Source: Paralichthys olivaceus (lineage: Eukaryota > Chordata > Actinopteri > Pleuronectiformes > Paralichthyidae). From it: a stretch of DNA of 64,000 nt. The notes below the pieces were generated by a model. The model searched no databases. It saw nothing but the letters and a program-made list of their open reading frames with translations, and was not told where the DNA came from. Each line of letters begins with the position of its first letter. Within the stretch, counting starts at the first letter, position 1. The translations under genes and the position numbers were made by a program. Shown piece by piece: positions 1-10,378 of the stretch. The stretch is taken from contig NC_091094.1 in NCBI RefSeq assembly GCF_024713975.1, positions 27,428,501-27,492,500 of the forward strand. The letters are read 5' to 3'.

Positions 1-124
1 CCAGTTGACTAGAGTAGAAAGCCAGTTTAACAAACCATTTGTCATCATCTCCCCAACAGAAAGTGTACAATGCGATAAACATCAGAACAGCGTCACCCGA
101 TGGCCGAGCTTGCTATGAAATCAG

Positions 125-196
125 TCCTCGTTAGTATAGTGGCAAGTATCTCCGCCTGTCACGCGGAAGACCGGGGTTCAATTCCCCGACGAGGAG
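125..196 (+). tRNA. tRNA-Asp-GTC: tRNA-Asp (GTC), unit 0
   Basis: The 72-nt gene folds as a full cloverleaf. The acceptor stem TCCTCGT/ACGAGGA has seven Watson-Crick pairs with discriminator G, and the anticodon stem TCCGC/GCGGA closes loop CTGTCAC with anticodon GTC at 34-36. The T stem CGGGG/CCCCG closes TTCAATT. The A box (TAGTATAGTGG) and B box (GGTTCAATTCC) match Pol III consensus. Compared with the human Asp tRNA as I remember it, pair 27-43 is T-A instead of C-G, a paired change that keeps the stem. A TTTT terminator lies 11 nt past the end. It delivers aspartate at GAU/GAC codons. This is the reference copy for the Asp entries below. Confidence 0.96.
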
Positions 197-206
197 TCTA
201 TCGGTG

Positions 207-210
207 TTTT
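207..210 (+). terminator. Pol III terminator of tRNA-Asp, unit 0
   Basis: First T4 run downstream of the Asp gene, 11 nt past its last base. The same run sits at the same offset behind the Asp copies I compared. Confidence 0.8.
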
Positions 211-495
211 CTGCTCAATTTCCACCACAGAGCAAATCAGAAGTAATGCTAGCTGTCAAGGGGAGGCTTTGATCCAGATTGGGAGCCTATAACAACTATG
301 AATGTTCTAACAGTGGGTCCTGGATAATAACAATTTCATAACACCCACACGCACCTTTGAATCTCTCTTCTGGAATCGCGCTCCTTGCAGCACATTCCTA
401 TCATTGGATTTGGCTCCTCCCAGAAAACCCATTATGGGAATCAGTGTTTATGGTGTATTTACCAGCCTCAGGCCCTGGGGGTCCACAGTATGTCA

Positions 496-568
496 GTTTC
501 TGTAGTGTAGTGGTTATCACGTTCGCTTAACACGCGAAAGGTCCCCAGCTCGAAACTGGGCAGAAACA
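496..568 (+). tRNA. tRNA-Val-AAC: tRNA-Val (AAC), unit 0
   Basis: The 73-nt gene has acceptor stem GTTTCTG/CAGAAAC with discriminator A, anticodon stem TTCGC/GCGAA around loop TTAACAC (anticodon AAC, presumably read as IAC) and T stem CCCAG/CTGGG. The A box TAGTGTAGTGG is normal. The T loop reads CTCGAAA, so position 54 is C where elongator tRNAs have T54. This also breaks the B-box consensus. Against the usual vertebrate Val tRNA, pairs 6-67 and 52-62 have both changed from strong to T-A/A-T, so the stems are kept. No T4 run follows until 643. Reference copy for the Val-AAC entries below. It is a clear tRNA locus; activity is uncertain because of C54. Confidence 0.9.
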
Positions 569-626
569 GCTACCTCTGTCTCAATTCTTTGCCAGACAAC
601 GGTAATATCTGCATCTCCATTGATGT

Positions 627-827
627 CGTTCACATTGAGTGCTTTTGGCAGATGTGGTGGCAACTTTGAGAAATTTACGGATGGCAAACTTTCCATTAGC
701 TCTCAGGCTGTCACTGCTTTGTCTGTCACGCTCAGGCCAAGGTCATACAGGGCTCATCCCAGGGATTTGAAAGGAGACACCAGCAAAGAGAGGAACCTCC
801 CAAATGGAAGCAGCATTAGAGATTCTG
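627..827 (+). repeat. Spacer block 1 (behind Val-AAC), paralogous to block 2
   Basis: From CGTTCACATTGAG to GATTCTG this spacer aligns with 1239-1436 over its whole length. Shared anchors in order are GCAGATG, GGCAAC, CTTTCCATT, CTCTCAGGC, GTCACTGCTTTG, CCAAGGTCAT, GGCTCATCCCAGGG, TTTGAAAGGAGACA, GAGGAACCTCCCA and TGGAAGCAGCATTA. The same pair occurs in every full unit. I see no gene in it; the short frames it contains are not conserved between block 1 and block 2. Confidence 0.85.
643..646 (+). terminator. First T4 run behind Val-AAC, unit 0
   Basis: Nearest canonical Pol III stop signal after the Val-AAC gene, about 75 nt past its end. Nearer by there is only an interrupted run, TTCTTT. 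This implies an unusually long 3' trailer or reliance on a weak stop. Confidence 0.5.
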
Positions 828-881
828 CCCGAGAGAGATTCTGCCCGAGAGAGATTTTGCCCGAGAGAGATTCTGCCCGAG
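821..881 (+). repeat. 16-bp minisatellite, 3.8 copies (unit 0)
   Basis: Tandem GATTCTGCCCGAGAGA, with the third copy GATTTTG. This is the basal state in most units. It lies at the end of block 1 and has no counterpart in block 2, so it arose after the two blocks duplicated. Confidence 0.95.
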
Positions 882-1030
882 GTATCCTATGCAGGTTGTT
901 GCTTCTCTTTTTGAGAGATTTGGGACAGTAAGCTATTCCTCATTTTTCACAAAGGACTCCTCCAATGGGAAAAAAGGAATGGGACCCAACGTGTATTAGT
1001 GGGTCAGCAGAAGTGTCTTGTGCCATGGAG

Positions 1031-1103
1031 GTTTCTGTAGTGTAGTGGTTATCACGTTCGCTTCACACGCGAAAGGTCCCCAGCTCGAAACTGGGCAGAA
1101 ACA
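1031..1103 (+). tRNA. tRNA-Val-CAC: tRNA-Val (CAC), unit 0
   Basis: Identical to the Val-AAC gene at 496 except base 34 (A to C), which turns the loop into TTCACAC with anticodon CAC and makes it the GUG reader. It has the same acceptor, anticodon and T stems and the same C54 in the T loop. A T4 stop lies 17 nt downstream. Identity of the 72 other bases between two isoacceptors in the same unit points to a recent duplication or ongoing conversion between them. Reference copy for the Val-CAC entries below. Confidence 0.9.
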
Positions 1104-1120
1104 TCTTTATGCCATGATGC

Positions 1121-1124
1121 TTTT
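1121..1124 (+). terminator. Pol III terminator of Val-CAC, unit 0
   Basis: T4 run in GATGCTTTTATC, 17 nt past the gene. It is present behind the other Val-CAC copies at the same offset. Confidence 0.75.
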
Positions 1125-1238
1125 ATCAAACACAGTGAGGTCCACCTGCTTGCGACTCAACTTATGTGTCTCCATTTGATATATTGGGTTTCAGAGACGG
1201 TGGTTCCAAGGCTGGATGAAGACAGTCACACTTGAGAT

Positions 1239-1436
1239 CGTTCACAATGAGGGTTTTTGCAGATGGGGTGAAGAATTAGGGATGGCAACCTTTCCATTCG
1301 CTCTCAGGCAGAGTCACTGCTTTGCCTGTCACACTCAAGCTCAAGCCAAGGTCATGCAAGGCTCATCCCAGGGGTTTGAAAGGAGACAGCACCAAATAGA
1401 GGAACCTCCCAGATGGAAGCAGCATTACAGATTCTG
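1239..1436 (+). repeat. Spacer block 2 (behind Val-CAC), paralogous to block 1
   Basis: Counterpart of 627-827: same order of anchors, many substitutions and small indels. After it the unit continues with about 385 bp of spacer in which I see no gene, ending just before the next Asp gene. Confidence 0.85.
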
Positions 1437-1821
1437 AACTGCTTGTGGAACAGAAGATCATGATACCCTATGGTTCTTTGCTTTCTTCAGACTGGGAGGG
1501 ACTTGCAGCCCTTTGTGAAAGAAAAGTTCACAACTTTGAGGTTTGATGAGTTCTGTTCCACCAGTGAGGCAGTGTCCTCAAGAGGGACCCGGAGGACAGT
1601 CCAGGAGTAGTATTCATCCCAAGTGCGGTATACTCGGAGCATATATGAAACCTTTGCAAATTGAGGGAACACAAAGTTGCCAATTTAAGCCCTCAGTCCA
1701 GTTGACTAGAGTAGAAAGCCAGTTTAACAAACCATTTGTCATCATCTCCCCAACAGAAAGTGTACAATGCGATAAACATCAGAACAGCGTCACCCGATGG
1801 CCGAGCTTGCTATGAAATCAG

Positions 1822-1893
1822 TCCTCGTTAGTATAGTGGCAAGTATCTCCGCCTGTCACGCGGAAGACCGGGGTTCAATTCCCCGACGAGGAG
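1822..1893 (+). tRNA. tRNA-Asp-GTC: tRNA-Asp (GTC), unit 1
   Basis: Same 72 nt as the copy at 125. Confidence 0.95.
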
Positions 1894-2192
1894 TCTATCG
1901 GTGTTTTCTGCTCAATTTCCACCACAGAGCAAATCAGAAGTAATGCTAGCTGTCAAGGGGAGGCTTTGATCCAGATTGGGAGCCTATAACAACTATGAAT
2001 GTTCTAACAGTGGGTCCTGGATAATAACAATTTCATAACACCCACACGCACCTTTGAATCTCTCTTCTGGAATCGCGCTCCTTGCAGCACATTCCTATCA
2101 TTGGATTTGGCTCCTCCCAGAAAACCCATTATGGGAATCAGTGTTTATGGTGTATTTACCAGCCTCAGGCCCTGGGGGTCCACAGTATGTCA

Positions 2193-2265
2193 GTTTCTGT
2201 AGTGTAGTGGTTATCACGTTCGCTTAACACGCGAAAGGTCCCCAGCTCGAAACTGGGCAGAAACA
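2193..2265 (+). tRNA. tRNA-Val-AAC: tRNA-Val (AAC), unit 1
   Basis: Same 73 nt as the copy at 496, C54 included. Confidence 0.9.
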
Positions 2266-2727
2266 GCTACCTCTGTCTCAATTCTTTGCCAGACAACGGT
2301 AATATCTGCATCTCCATTGATGTCGTTCACATTGAGTGCTTTTGGCAGATGTGGTGGCAACTTTGAGAAATTTACGGATGGCAAACTTTCCATTAGCTCT
2401 CAGGCTGTCACTGCTTTGTCTGTCACGCTCAGGCCAAGGTCATACAGGGCTCATCCCAGGGATTTGAAAGGAGACACCAGCAAAGAGAGGAACCTCCCAA
2501 ATGGAAGCAGCATTAGAGATTCTGCCCGAGAGAGATTCTGCCCGAGAGAGATTTTGCCCGAGAGAGATTCTGCCCGAGGTATCCTATGCAGGTTGTTGCT
2601 TCTCTTTTTGAGAGATTTGGGACAGTAAGCTATTCCTCATTTTTCACAAAGGACTCCTCCAATGGGAAAAAAGGAATGGGACCCAACGTGTATTAGTGGG
2701 TCAGCAGAAGTGTCTTGTGCCATGGAG

Positions 2728-2800
2728 GTTTCTGTAGTGTAGTGGTTATCACGTTCGCTTCACACGCGAAAGGTCCCCAGCTCGAAACTGGGCAGAAACA
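2728..2800 (+). tRNA. tRNA-Val-CAC: tRNA-Val (CAC), unit 1
   Basis: Same 73 nt as the copy at 1031. Confidence 0.9.
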
Positions 2801-3518
2801 TCTTTATGCCATGATGCTTTTATCAAACACAGTGAGGTCCACCTGCTTGCGACTCAACTTATGTGTCTCCATTTGATATATTGGGTTTCAGAGACGGTGG
2901 TTCCAAGGCTGGATGAAGACAGTCACACTTGAGATCGTTCACAATGAGGGTTTTTGCAGATGGGGTGAAGAATTAGGGATGGCAACCTTTCCATTCGCTC
3001 TCAGGCAGAGTCACTGCTTTGCCTGTCACACTCAAGCTCAAGCCAAGGTCATGCAAGGCTCATCCCAGGGGTTTGAAAGGAGACAGCACCAAATAGAGGA
3101 ACCTCCCAGATGGAAGCAGCATTACAGATTCTGAACTGCTTGTGGAACAGAAGATCATGATACCCTATGGTTCTTTGCTTTCTTCAGACTGGGAGGGACT
3201 TGCAGCCCTTTGTGAAAGAAAAGTTCACAACTTTGAGGTTTGATGAGTTCTGTTCCACCAGTGAGGCAGTGTCCTCAAGAGGGACCCGGAGGACAGTCCA
3301 GGAGTAGTATTCATCCCAAGTGCGGTATACTCGGAGCATATATGAAACCTTTGCAAATTGAGGGAACACAAAGTTGCCAATTTAAGCCCTCAGTCCAGTT
3401 GACTAGAGTAGAAAGCCAGTTTAACAAACCATTTGTCATCATCTCCCCAACAGAAAGTGTACAATGCGATAAACATCAGAACAGCGTCACCCGATGGCCG
3501 AGCTTGCTATGAAATCAG

Positions 3519-3590
3519 TCCTCGTTAGTATAGTGGCAAGTATCTCCGCCTGTCACGCGGAAGACCGGGGTTCAATTCCCCGACGAGGAG
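3519..3590 (+). tRNA. tRNA-Asp-GTC: tRNA-Asp (GTC), unit 2
   Basis: Same 72 nt as the copy at 125. Confidence 0.95.
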
Positions 3591-3889
3591 TCTATCGGTG
3601 TTTTCTGCTCAATTTCCACCACAGAGCAAATCAGAAGTAATGCTAGCTGTCAAGGGGAGGCTTTGATCCAGATTGGGAGCCTATAACAACTATGAATGTT
3701 CTAACAGTGGGTCCTGGATAATAACAATTTCATAACACCCACACGCACCTTTGAATCTCTCTTCTGGAATCGCGCTCCTTGCAGCACATTCCTATCATTG
3801 GATTTGGCTCCTCCCAGAAAACCCATTATGGGAATCAGTGTTTATGGTGTATTTACCAGCCTCAGGCCCTGGGGGTCCACAGTATGTCA

Positions 3890-3962
3890 GTTTCTGTAGT
3901 GTAGTGGTTATCACGTTCGCTTAACACGCGAAAGGTCCCCAGCTCGAAACTGGGCAGAAACA
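3890..3962 (+). tRNA. tRNA-Val-AAC: tRNA-Val (AAC), unit 2
   Basis: Same 73 nt as the copy at 496. Confidence 0.9.
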
Positions 3963-4424
3963 GCTACCTCTGTCTCAATTCTTTGCCAGACAACGGTAAT
4001 ATCTGCATCTCCATTGATGTCGTTCACATTGAGTGCTTTTGGCAGATGTGGTGGCAACTTTGAGAAATTTACGGATGGCAAACTTTCCATTAGCTCTCAG
4101 GCTGTCACTGCTTTGTCTGTCACGCTCAGGCCAAGGTCATACAGGGCTCATCCCAGGGATTTGAAAGGAGACACCAGCAAAGAGAGGAACCTCCCAAATG
4201 GAAGCAGCATTAGAGATTCTGCCCGAGAGAGATTCTGCCCGAGAGAGATTTTGCCCGAGAGAGATTCTGCCCGAGGTATCCTATGCAGGTTGTTGCTTCT
4301 CTTTTTGAGAGATTTGGGACAGTAAGCTATTCCTCATTTTTCACAAAGGACTCCTCCAATGGGAAAAAAGGAATGGGACCCAACGTGTATTAGTGGGTCA
4401 GCAGAAGTGTCTTGTGCCACGGAG

Positions 4425-4497
4425 GTTTCTGTAGTGTAGTGGTTATCACGTTCGCTTCACACGCGAAAGGTCCCCAGCTGGAAACTGGGCAGAAACA
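4425..4497 (+). tRNA. tRNA-Val-CAC: tRNA-Val (CAC) with C56G, unit 2
   Basis: One change from the copy at 1031: C56 is G (base 4480), so the T loop reads CTGGAAA. C56 is nearly invariant: it pairs with G19 to hold the elbow and is a core B-box base. Together with C54 this copy is probably inactive. Shared with units 4 and 6. Confidence 0.75.
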
Positions 4498-5215
4498 TCT
4501 TTATGCCATGATGCTTTTATCAAACACAGTGAGGTCCACCTGCTTGCGACTCAACTTATGTGTCTCCATTTGATATATTGGGTTTCAGAGACGGTGGTTC
4601 CAAGGCTGGATGAAGACAGTCACACTTGAGATCGTTCACAATGAGGGTTTTTGCAGATGGGGTGAAGAATTAGGGATGGCAACCTTTCCATTCGCTCTCA
4701 GGCAGAGTCACTGCTTTGCCTGTCACACTCAAGCTCAAGCCAAGGTCATGCAAGGCTCATCCCAGGGGTTTGAAAGGAGACAGCACCAAATAGAGGAACC
4801 TCCCAGATGGAAGCAGCATTACAGATTCTGAACTGCTTGTGGAACAGAAGATCATGATACCCTATGGTTCTTTGCTTTCTTCAGACTGGGAGGGACTTGC
4901 AGCCCTTTGTGAAAGAAAAGTTCACAACTTTGAGGTTTGATGAGTTCTGTTCCACCAGTGAGGCAGTGTCCTCAAGAGGGACCCGGAGGACAGTCCAGGA
5001 GTAGTATTCATCCCAAGTGCGGTATACTCGGAGCATATATGAAACCTTTGCAAATTGAGGGAACACAAAGTTGCCAATTTAAGCCCTCAGTCCAGTTGAC
5101 TAGAGTAGAAAGCCAGTTTAACAAACCATTTGTCATCATCTCCCCAACAGAAAGTGTACAATGCGATAAACATCAGAACAGCGTCACCCGATGGCCGAGC
5201 TTGCTATGAAATCAG

Positions 5216-5287
5216 TCCTCGTTAGTATAGTGGCAAGTATCTCCGCCTGTCACGCGGAAGACCGGGGTTCAATTCCCCGACGAGGAG
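5216..5287 (+). tRNA. tRNA-Asp-GTC: tRNA-Asp (GTC), unit 3
   Basis: Same 72 nt as the copy at 125. Confidence 0.95.
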
Positions 5288-5586
5288 TCTATCGGTGTTT
5301 TCTGCTCAATTTCCACCACAGAGCAAATCAGAAGTAATGCTAGCTGTCAAGGGGAGGCTTTGATCCAGATTGGGAGCCTATAACAACTATGAATGTTCTA
5401 ACAGTGGGTCCTGGATAATAACAATTTCATAACACCCACACGCACCTTTGAATCTCTCTTCTGGAATCGCGCTCCTTGCAGCACATTCCTATCATTGGAT
5501 TTGGCTCCTCCCAGAAAACCCATTATGGGAATCAGTGTTTATGGTGTATTTACCAGCCTCAGGCCCTGGGGGTCCACAGTATGTCA

Positions 5587-5659
5587 GTTTCTGTAGTGTA
5601 GTGGTTATCACGTTCGCTTAACACGCGAAAGGTCCCCAGCTCGAAACTGGGCAGAAACA
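5587..5659 (+). tRNA. tRNA-Val-AAC: tRNA-Val (AAC), unit 3
   Basis: Same 73 nt as the copy at 496. The spacer behind it carries two variants shared only with unit 5: CATAAAGG for CATACAGG, and a minisatellite with no GATTTTG copy. Confidence 0.9.
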
Positions 5660-6121
5660 GCTACCTCTGTCTCAATTCTTTGCCAGACAACGGTAATATC
5701 TGCATCTCCATTGATGTCGTTCACATTGAGTGCTTTTGGCAGATGTGGTGGCAACTTTGAGAAATTTACGGATGGCAAACTTTCCATTAGCTCTCAGGCT
5801 GTCACTGCTTTGTCTGTCACGCTCAGGCCAAGGTCATAAAGGGCTCATCCCAGGGATTTGAAAGGAGACACCAGCAAAGAGAGGAACCTCCCAAATGGAA
5901 GCAGCATTAGAGATTCTGCCCGAGAGAGATTCTGCCCGAGAGAGATTCTGCCCGAGAGAGATTCTGCCCGAGGTATCCTATGCAGGTTGTTGCTTCTCTT
6001 TTTGAGAGATTTGGGACAGTAAGCTATTCCTCATTTTTCACAAAGGACTCCTCCAATGGGAAAAAAGGAATGGGACCCAACGTGTATTAGTGGGTCAGCA
6101 GAAGTGTCTTGTGCCACGGAG

Positions 6122-6194
6122 GTTTCTGTAGTGTAGTGGTTATCACGTTCGCTTCACACGCGAAAGGTCCCCAGCTCGAAACTGGGCAGAAACA
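6122..6194 (+). tRNA. tRNA-Val-CAC: tRNA-Val (CAC), unit 3
   Basis: Same 73 nt as the copy at 1031, with normal C56 unlike its neighbours in units 2 and 4. Confidence 0.9.
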
Positions 6195-6912
6195 TCTTTA
6201 TGCCATGATGCTTTTATCAAACACAGTGAGGTCCACCTGCTTGCGACTCAACTTATGTGTCTCCATTTGATATATTGGGTTTCAGAGACGGTGGTTCCAA
6301 GGCTGGATGAAGACAGTCACACTTGAGATCGTTCACAATGAGGGTTTTTGCAGATGGGGTGAAGAATTAGGGATGGCAACCTTTCCATTCGCTCTCAGGC
6401 AGAGTCACTGCTTTGCCTGTCACACTCAAGCTCAAGCCAAGGTCATGCAAGGCTCATCCCAGGGGTTTGAAAGGAGACAGCACCAAATAGAGGAACCTCC
6501 CAGATGGAAGCAGCATTACAGATTCTGAACTGCTTGTGGAACAGAAGATCATGATACCCTATGGTTCTTTGCTTTCTTCAGACTGGGAGGGACTTGCAGC
6601 CCTTTGTGAAAGAAAAGTTCACAACTTTGAGGTTTGATGAGTTCTGTTCCACCAGTGAGGCAGTGTCCTCAAGAGGGACCCGGAGGACAGTCCAGGAGTA
6701 GTATTCATCCCAAGTGCGGTATACTCGGAGCATATATGAAACCTTTGCAAATTGAGGGAACACAAAGTTGCCAATTTAAGCCCTCAGTCCAGTTGACTAG
6801 AGTAGAAAGCCAGTTTAACAAACCATTTGTCATCATCTCCCCAACAGAAAGTGTACAATGCGATAAACATCAGAACAGCGTCACCCGATGGCCGAGCTTG
6901 CTATGAAATCAG

Positions 6913-6984
6913 TCCTCGTTAGTATAGTGGCAAGTATCTCCGCCTGTCACGCGGAAGACCGGGGTTCAATTCCCCGACGAGGAG
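6913..6984 (+). tRNA. tRNA-Asp-GTC: tRNA-Asp (GTC), unit 4
   Basis: Same 72 nt as the copy at 125. Confidence 0.95.
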
Positions 6985-7283
6985 TCTATCGGTGTTTTCT
7001 GCTCAATTTCCACCACAGAGCAAATCAGAAGTAATGCTAGCTGTCAAGGGGAGGCTTTGATCCAGATTGGGAGCCTATAACAACTATGAATGTTCTAACA
7101 GTGGGTCCTGGATAATAACAATTTCATAACACCCACACGCACCTTTGAATCTCTCTTCTGGAATCGCGCTCCTTGCAGCACATTCCTATCATTGGATTTG
7201 GCTCCTCCCAGAAAACCCATTATGGGAATCAGTGTTTATGGTGTATTTACCAGCCTCAGGCCCTGGGGGTCCACAGTATGTCA

Positions 7284-7356
7284 GTTTCTGTAGTGTAGTG
7301 GTTATCACGTTCGCTTAACACGCGAAAGGTCCCCAGCTCGAAACTGGGCAGAAACA
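7284..7356 (+). tRNA. tRNA-Val-AAC: tRNA-Val (AAC), unit 4
   Basis: Same 73 nt as the copy at 496. Confidence 0.9.
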
Positions 7357-7818
7357 GCTACCTCTGTCTCAATTCTTTGCCAGACAACGGTAATATCTGC
7401 ATCTCCATTGATGTCGTTCACATTGAGTGCTTTTGGCAGATGTGGTGGCAACTTTGAGAAATTTACGGATGGCAAACTTTCCATTAGCTCTCAGGCTGTC
7501 ACTGCTTTGTCTGTCACGCTCAGGCCAAGGTCATACAGGGCTCATCCCAGGGATTTGAAAGGAGACACCAGCAAAGAGAGGAACCTCCCAAATGGAAGCA
7601 GCATTAGAGATTCTGCCCGAGAGAGATTCTGCCCGAGAGAGATTTTGCCCGAGAGAGATTCTGCCCGAGGTATCCTATGCAGGTTGTTGCTTCTCTTTTT
7701 GAGAGATTTGGGACAGTAAGCTATTCCTCATTTTTCACAAAGGACTCCTCCAATGGGAAAAAAGGAATGGGACCCAACGTGTATTAGTGGGTCAGCAGAA
7801 GTGTCTTGTGCCACGGAG

Positions 7819-7891
7819 GTTTCTGTAGTGTAGTGGTTATCACGTTCGCTTCACACGCGAAAGGTCCCCAGCTGGAAACTGGGCAGAAACA
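7819..7891 (+). tRNA. tRNA-Val-CAC: tRNA-Val (CAC) with C56G, unit 4
   Basis: Same C56G change as the copy at 4425; otherwise as at 1031. Probably weak or inactive. Confidence 0.75.
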
Positions 7892-8609
7892 TCTTTATGC
7901 CATGATGCTTTTATCAAACACAGTGAGGTCCACCTGCTTGCGACTCAACTTATGTGTCTCCATTTGATATATTGGGTTTCAGAGACGGTGGTTCCAAGGC
8001 TGGATGAAGACAGTCACACTTGAGATCGTTCACAATGAGGGTTTTTGCAGATGGGGTGAAGAATTAGGGATGGCAACCTTTCCATTCGCTCTCAGGCAGA
8101 GTCACTGCTTTGCCTGTCACACTCAAGCTCAAGCCAAGGTCATGCAAGGCTCATCCCAGGGGTTTGAAAGGAGACAGCACCAAATAGAGGAACCTCCCAG
8201 ATGGAAGCAGCATTACAGATTCTGAACTGCTTGTGGAACAGAAGATCATGATACCCTATGGTTCTTTGCTTTCTTCAGACTGGGAGGGACTTGCAGCCCT
8301 TTGTGAAAGAAAAGTTCACAACTTTGAGGTTTGATGAGTTCTGTTCCACCAGTGAGGCAGTGTCCTCAAGAGGGACCCGGAGGACAGTCCAGGAGTAGTA
8401 TTCATCCCAAGTGCGGTATACTCGGAGCATATATGAAACCTTTGCAAATTGAGGGAACACAAAGTTGCCAATTTAAGCCCTCAGTCCAGTTGACTAGAGT
8501 AGAAAGCCAGTTTAACAAACCATTTGTCATCATCTCCCCAACAGAAAGTGTACAATGCGATAAACATCAGAACAGCGTCACCCGATGGCCGAGCTTGCTA
8601 TGAAATCAG

Positions 8610-8681
8610 TCCTCGTTAGTATAGTGGCAAGTATCTCCGCCTGTCACGCGGAAGACCGGGGTTCAATTCCCCGACGAGGAG
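8610..8681 (+). tRNA. tRNA-Asp-GTC: tRNA-Asp (GTC), unit 5
   Basis: Same 72 nt as the copy at 125. Confidence 0.95.
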
Positions 8682-8980
8682 TCTATCGGTGTTTTCTGCT
8701 CAATTTCCACCACAGAGCAAATCAGAAGTAATGCTAGCTGTCAAGGGGAGGCTTTGATCCAGATTGGGAGCCTATAACAACTATGAATGTTCTAACAGTG
8801 GGTCCTGGATAATAACAATTTCATAACACCCACACGCACCTTTGAATCTCTCTTCTGGAATCGCGCTCCTTGCAGCACATTCCTATCATTGGATTTGGCT
8901 CCTCCCAGAAAACCCATTATGGGAATCAGTGTTTATGGTGTATTTACCAGCCTCAGGCCCTGGGGGTCCACAGTATGTCA

Positions 8981-9053
8981 GTTTCTGTAGTGTAGTGGTT
9001 ATCACGTTCGCTTAACACGCGAAAGGTCCCCAGCTCGAAACTGGGCAGAAACA
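8981..9053 (+). tRNA. tRNA-Val-AAC: tRNA-Val (AAC), unit 5
   Basis: Same 73 nt as the copy at 496; downstream spacer variants match unit 3. Confidence 0.9.
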
Positions 9054-9515
9054 GCTACCTCTGTCTCAATTCTTTGCCAGACAACGGTAATATCTGCATC
9101 TCCATTGATGTCGTTCACATTGAGTGCTTTTGGCAGATGTGGTGGCAACTTTGAGAAATTTACGGATGGCAAACTTTCCATTAGCTCTCAGGCTGTCACT
9201 GCTTTGTCTGTCACGCTCAGGCCAAGGTCATAAAGGGCTCATCCCAGGGATTTGAAAGGAGACACCAGCAAAGAGAGGAACCTCCCAAATGGAAGCAGCA
9301 TTAGAGATTCTGCCCGAGAGAGATTCTGCCCGAGAGAGATTCTGCCCGAGAGAGATTCTGCCCGAGGTATCCTATGCAGGTTGTTGCTTCTCTTTTTGAG
9401 AGATTTGGGACAGTAAGCTATTCCTCATTTTTCACAAAGGACTCCTCCAATGGGAAAAAAGGAATGGGACCCAACGTGTATTAGTGGGTCAGCAGAAGTG
9501 TCTTGTGCCACGGAG

Positions 9516-9588
9516 GTTTCTGTAGTGTAGTGGTTATCACGTTCGCTTCACACGCGAAAGGTCCCCAGCTCGAAACTGGGCAGAAACA
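9516..9588 (+). tRNA. tRNA-Val-CAC: tRNA-Val (CAC), unit 5
   Basis: Same 73 nt as the copy at 1031. Confidence 0.9.
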
Positions 9589-10306
9589 TCTTTATGCCAT
9601 GATGCTTTTATCAAACACAGTGAGGTCCACCTGCTTGCGACTCAACTTATGTGTCTCCATTTGATATATTGGGTTTCAGAGACGGTGGTTCCAAGGCTGG
9701 ATGAAGACAGTCACACTTGAGATCGTTCACAATGAGGGTTTTTGCAGATGGGGTGAAGAATTAGGGATGGCAACCTTTCCATTCGCTCTCAGGCAGAGTC
9801 ACTGCTTTGCCTGTCACACTCAAGCTCAAGCCAAGGTCATGCAAGGCTCATCCCAGGGGTTTGAAAGGAGACAGCACCAAATAGAGGAACCTCCCAGATG
9901 GAAGCAGCATTACAGATTCTGAACTGCTTGTGGAACAGAAGATCATGATACCCTATGGTTCTTTGCTTTCTTCAGACTGGGAGGGACTTGCAGCCCTTTG
10001 TGAAAGAAAAGTTCACAACTTTGAGGTTTGATGAGTTCTGTTCCACCAGTGAGGCAGTGTCCTCAAGAGGGACCCGGAGGACAGTCCAGGAGTAGTATTC
10101 ATCCCAAGTGCGGTATACTCGGAGCATATATGAAACCTTTGCAAATTGAGGGAACACAAAGTTGCCAATTTAAGCCCTCAGTCCAGTTGACTAGAGTAGA
10201 AAGCCAGTTTAACAAACCATTTGTCATCATCTCCCCAACAGAAAGTGTACAATGCGATAAACATCAGAACAGCGTCACCCGATGGCCGAGCTTGCTATGA
10301 AATCAG

Positions 10307-10378
10307 TCCTCGTTAGTATAGTGGCAAGTATCTCCGCCTGTCACGCGGAAGACCGGGGTTCAATTCCCCGACGAGGAG
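10307..10378 (+). tRNA. tRNA-Asp-GTC: tRNA-Asp (GTC), unit 6
   Basis: Same 72 nt as the copy at 125. Confidence 0.95.

Noticed and set aside
831-891. Short direct repeats that could be taken for a CRISPR array
   Set aside because: Pure tandem 16-mers with no spacers, in vertebrate DNA.
620-931. Open frame of about 103 codons repeated in most units, and companion frames of 61-97 codons
   Set aside because: They recur only because the unit recurs. The frame is broken in units 3 and 5 and changed by every minisatellite length change, and the paralogous spacer block keeps none of it. Composition shows no protein features.
1239-1436. Paralogous spacer blocks as SINEs
   Set aside because: No A/B boxes or A-rich tail within the blocks and no copy outside the array was seen; simple duplication explains them.
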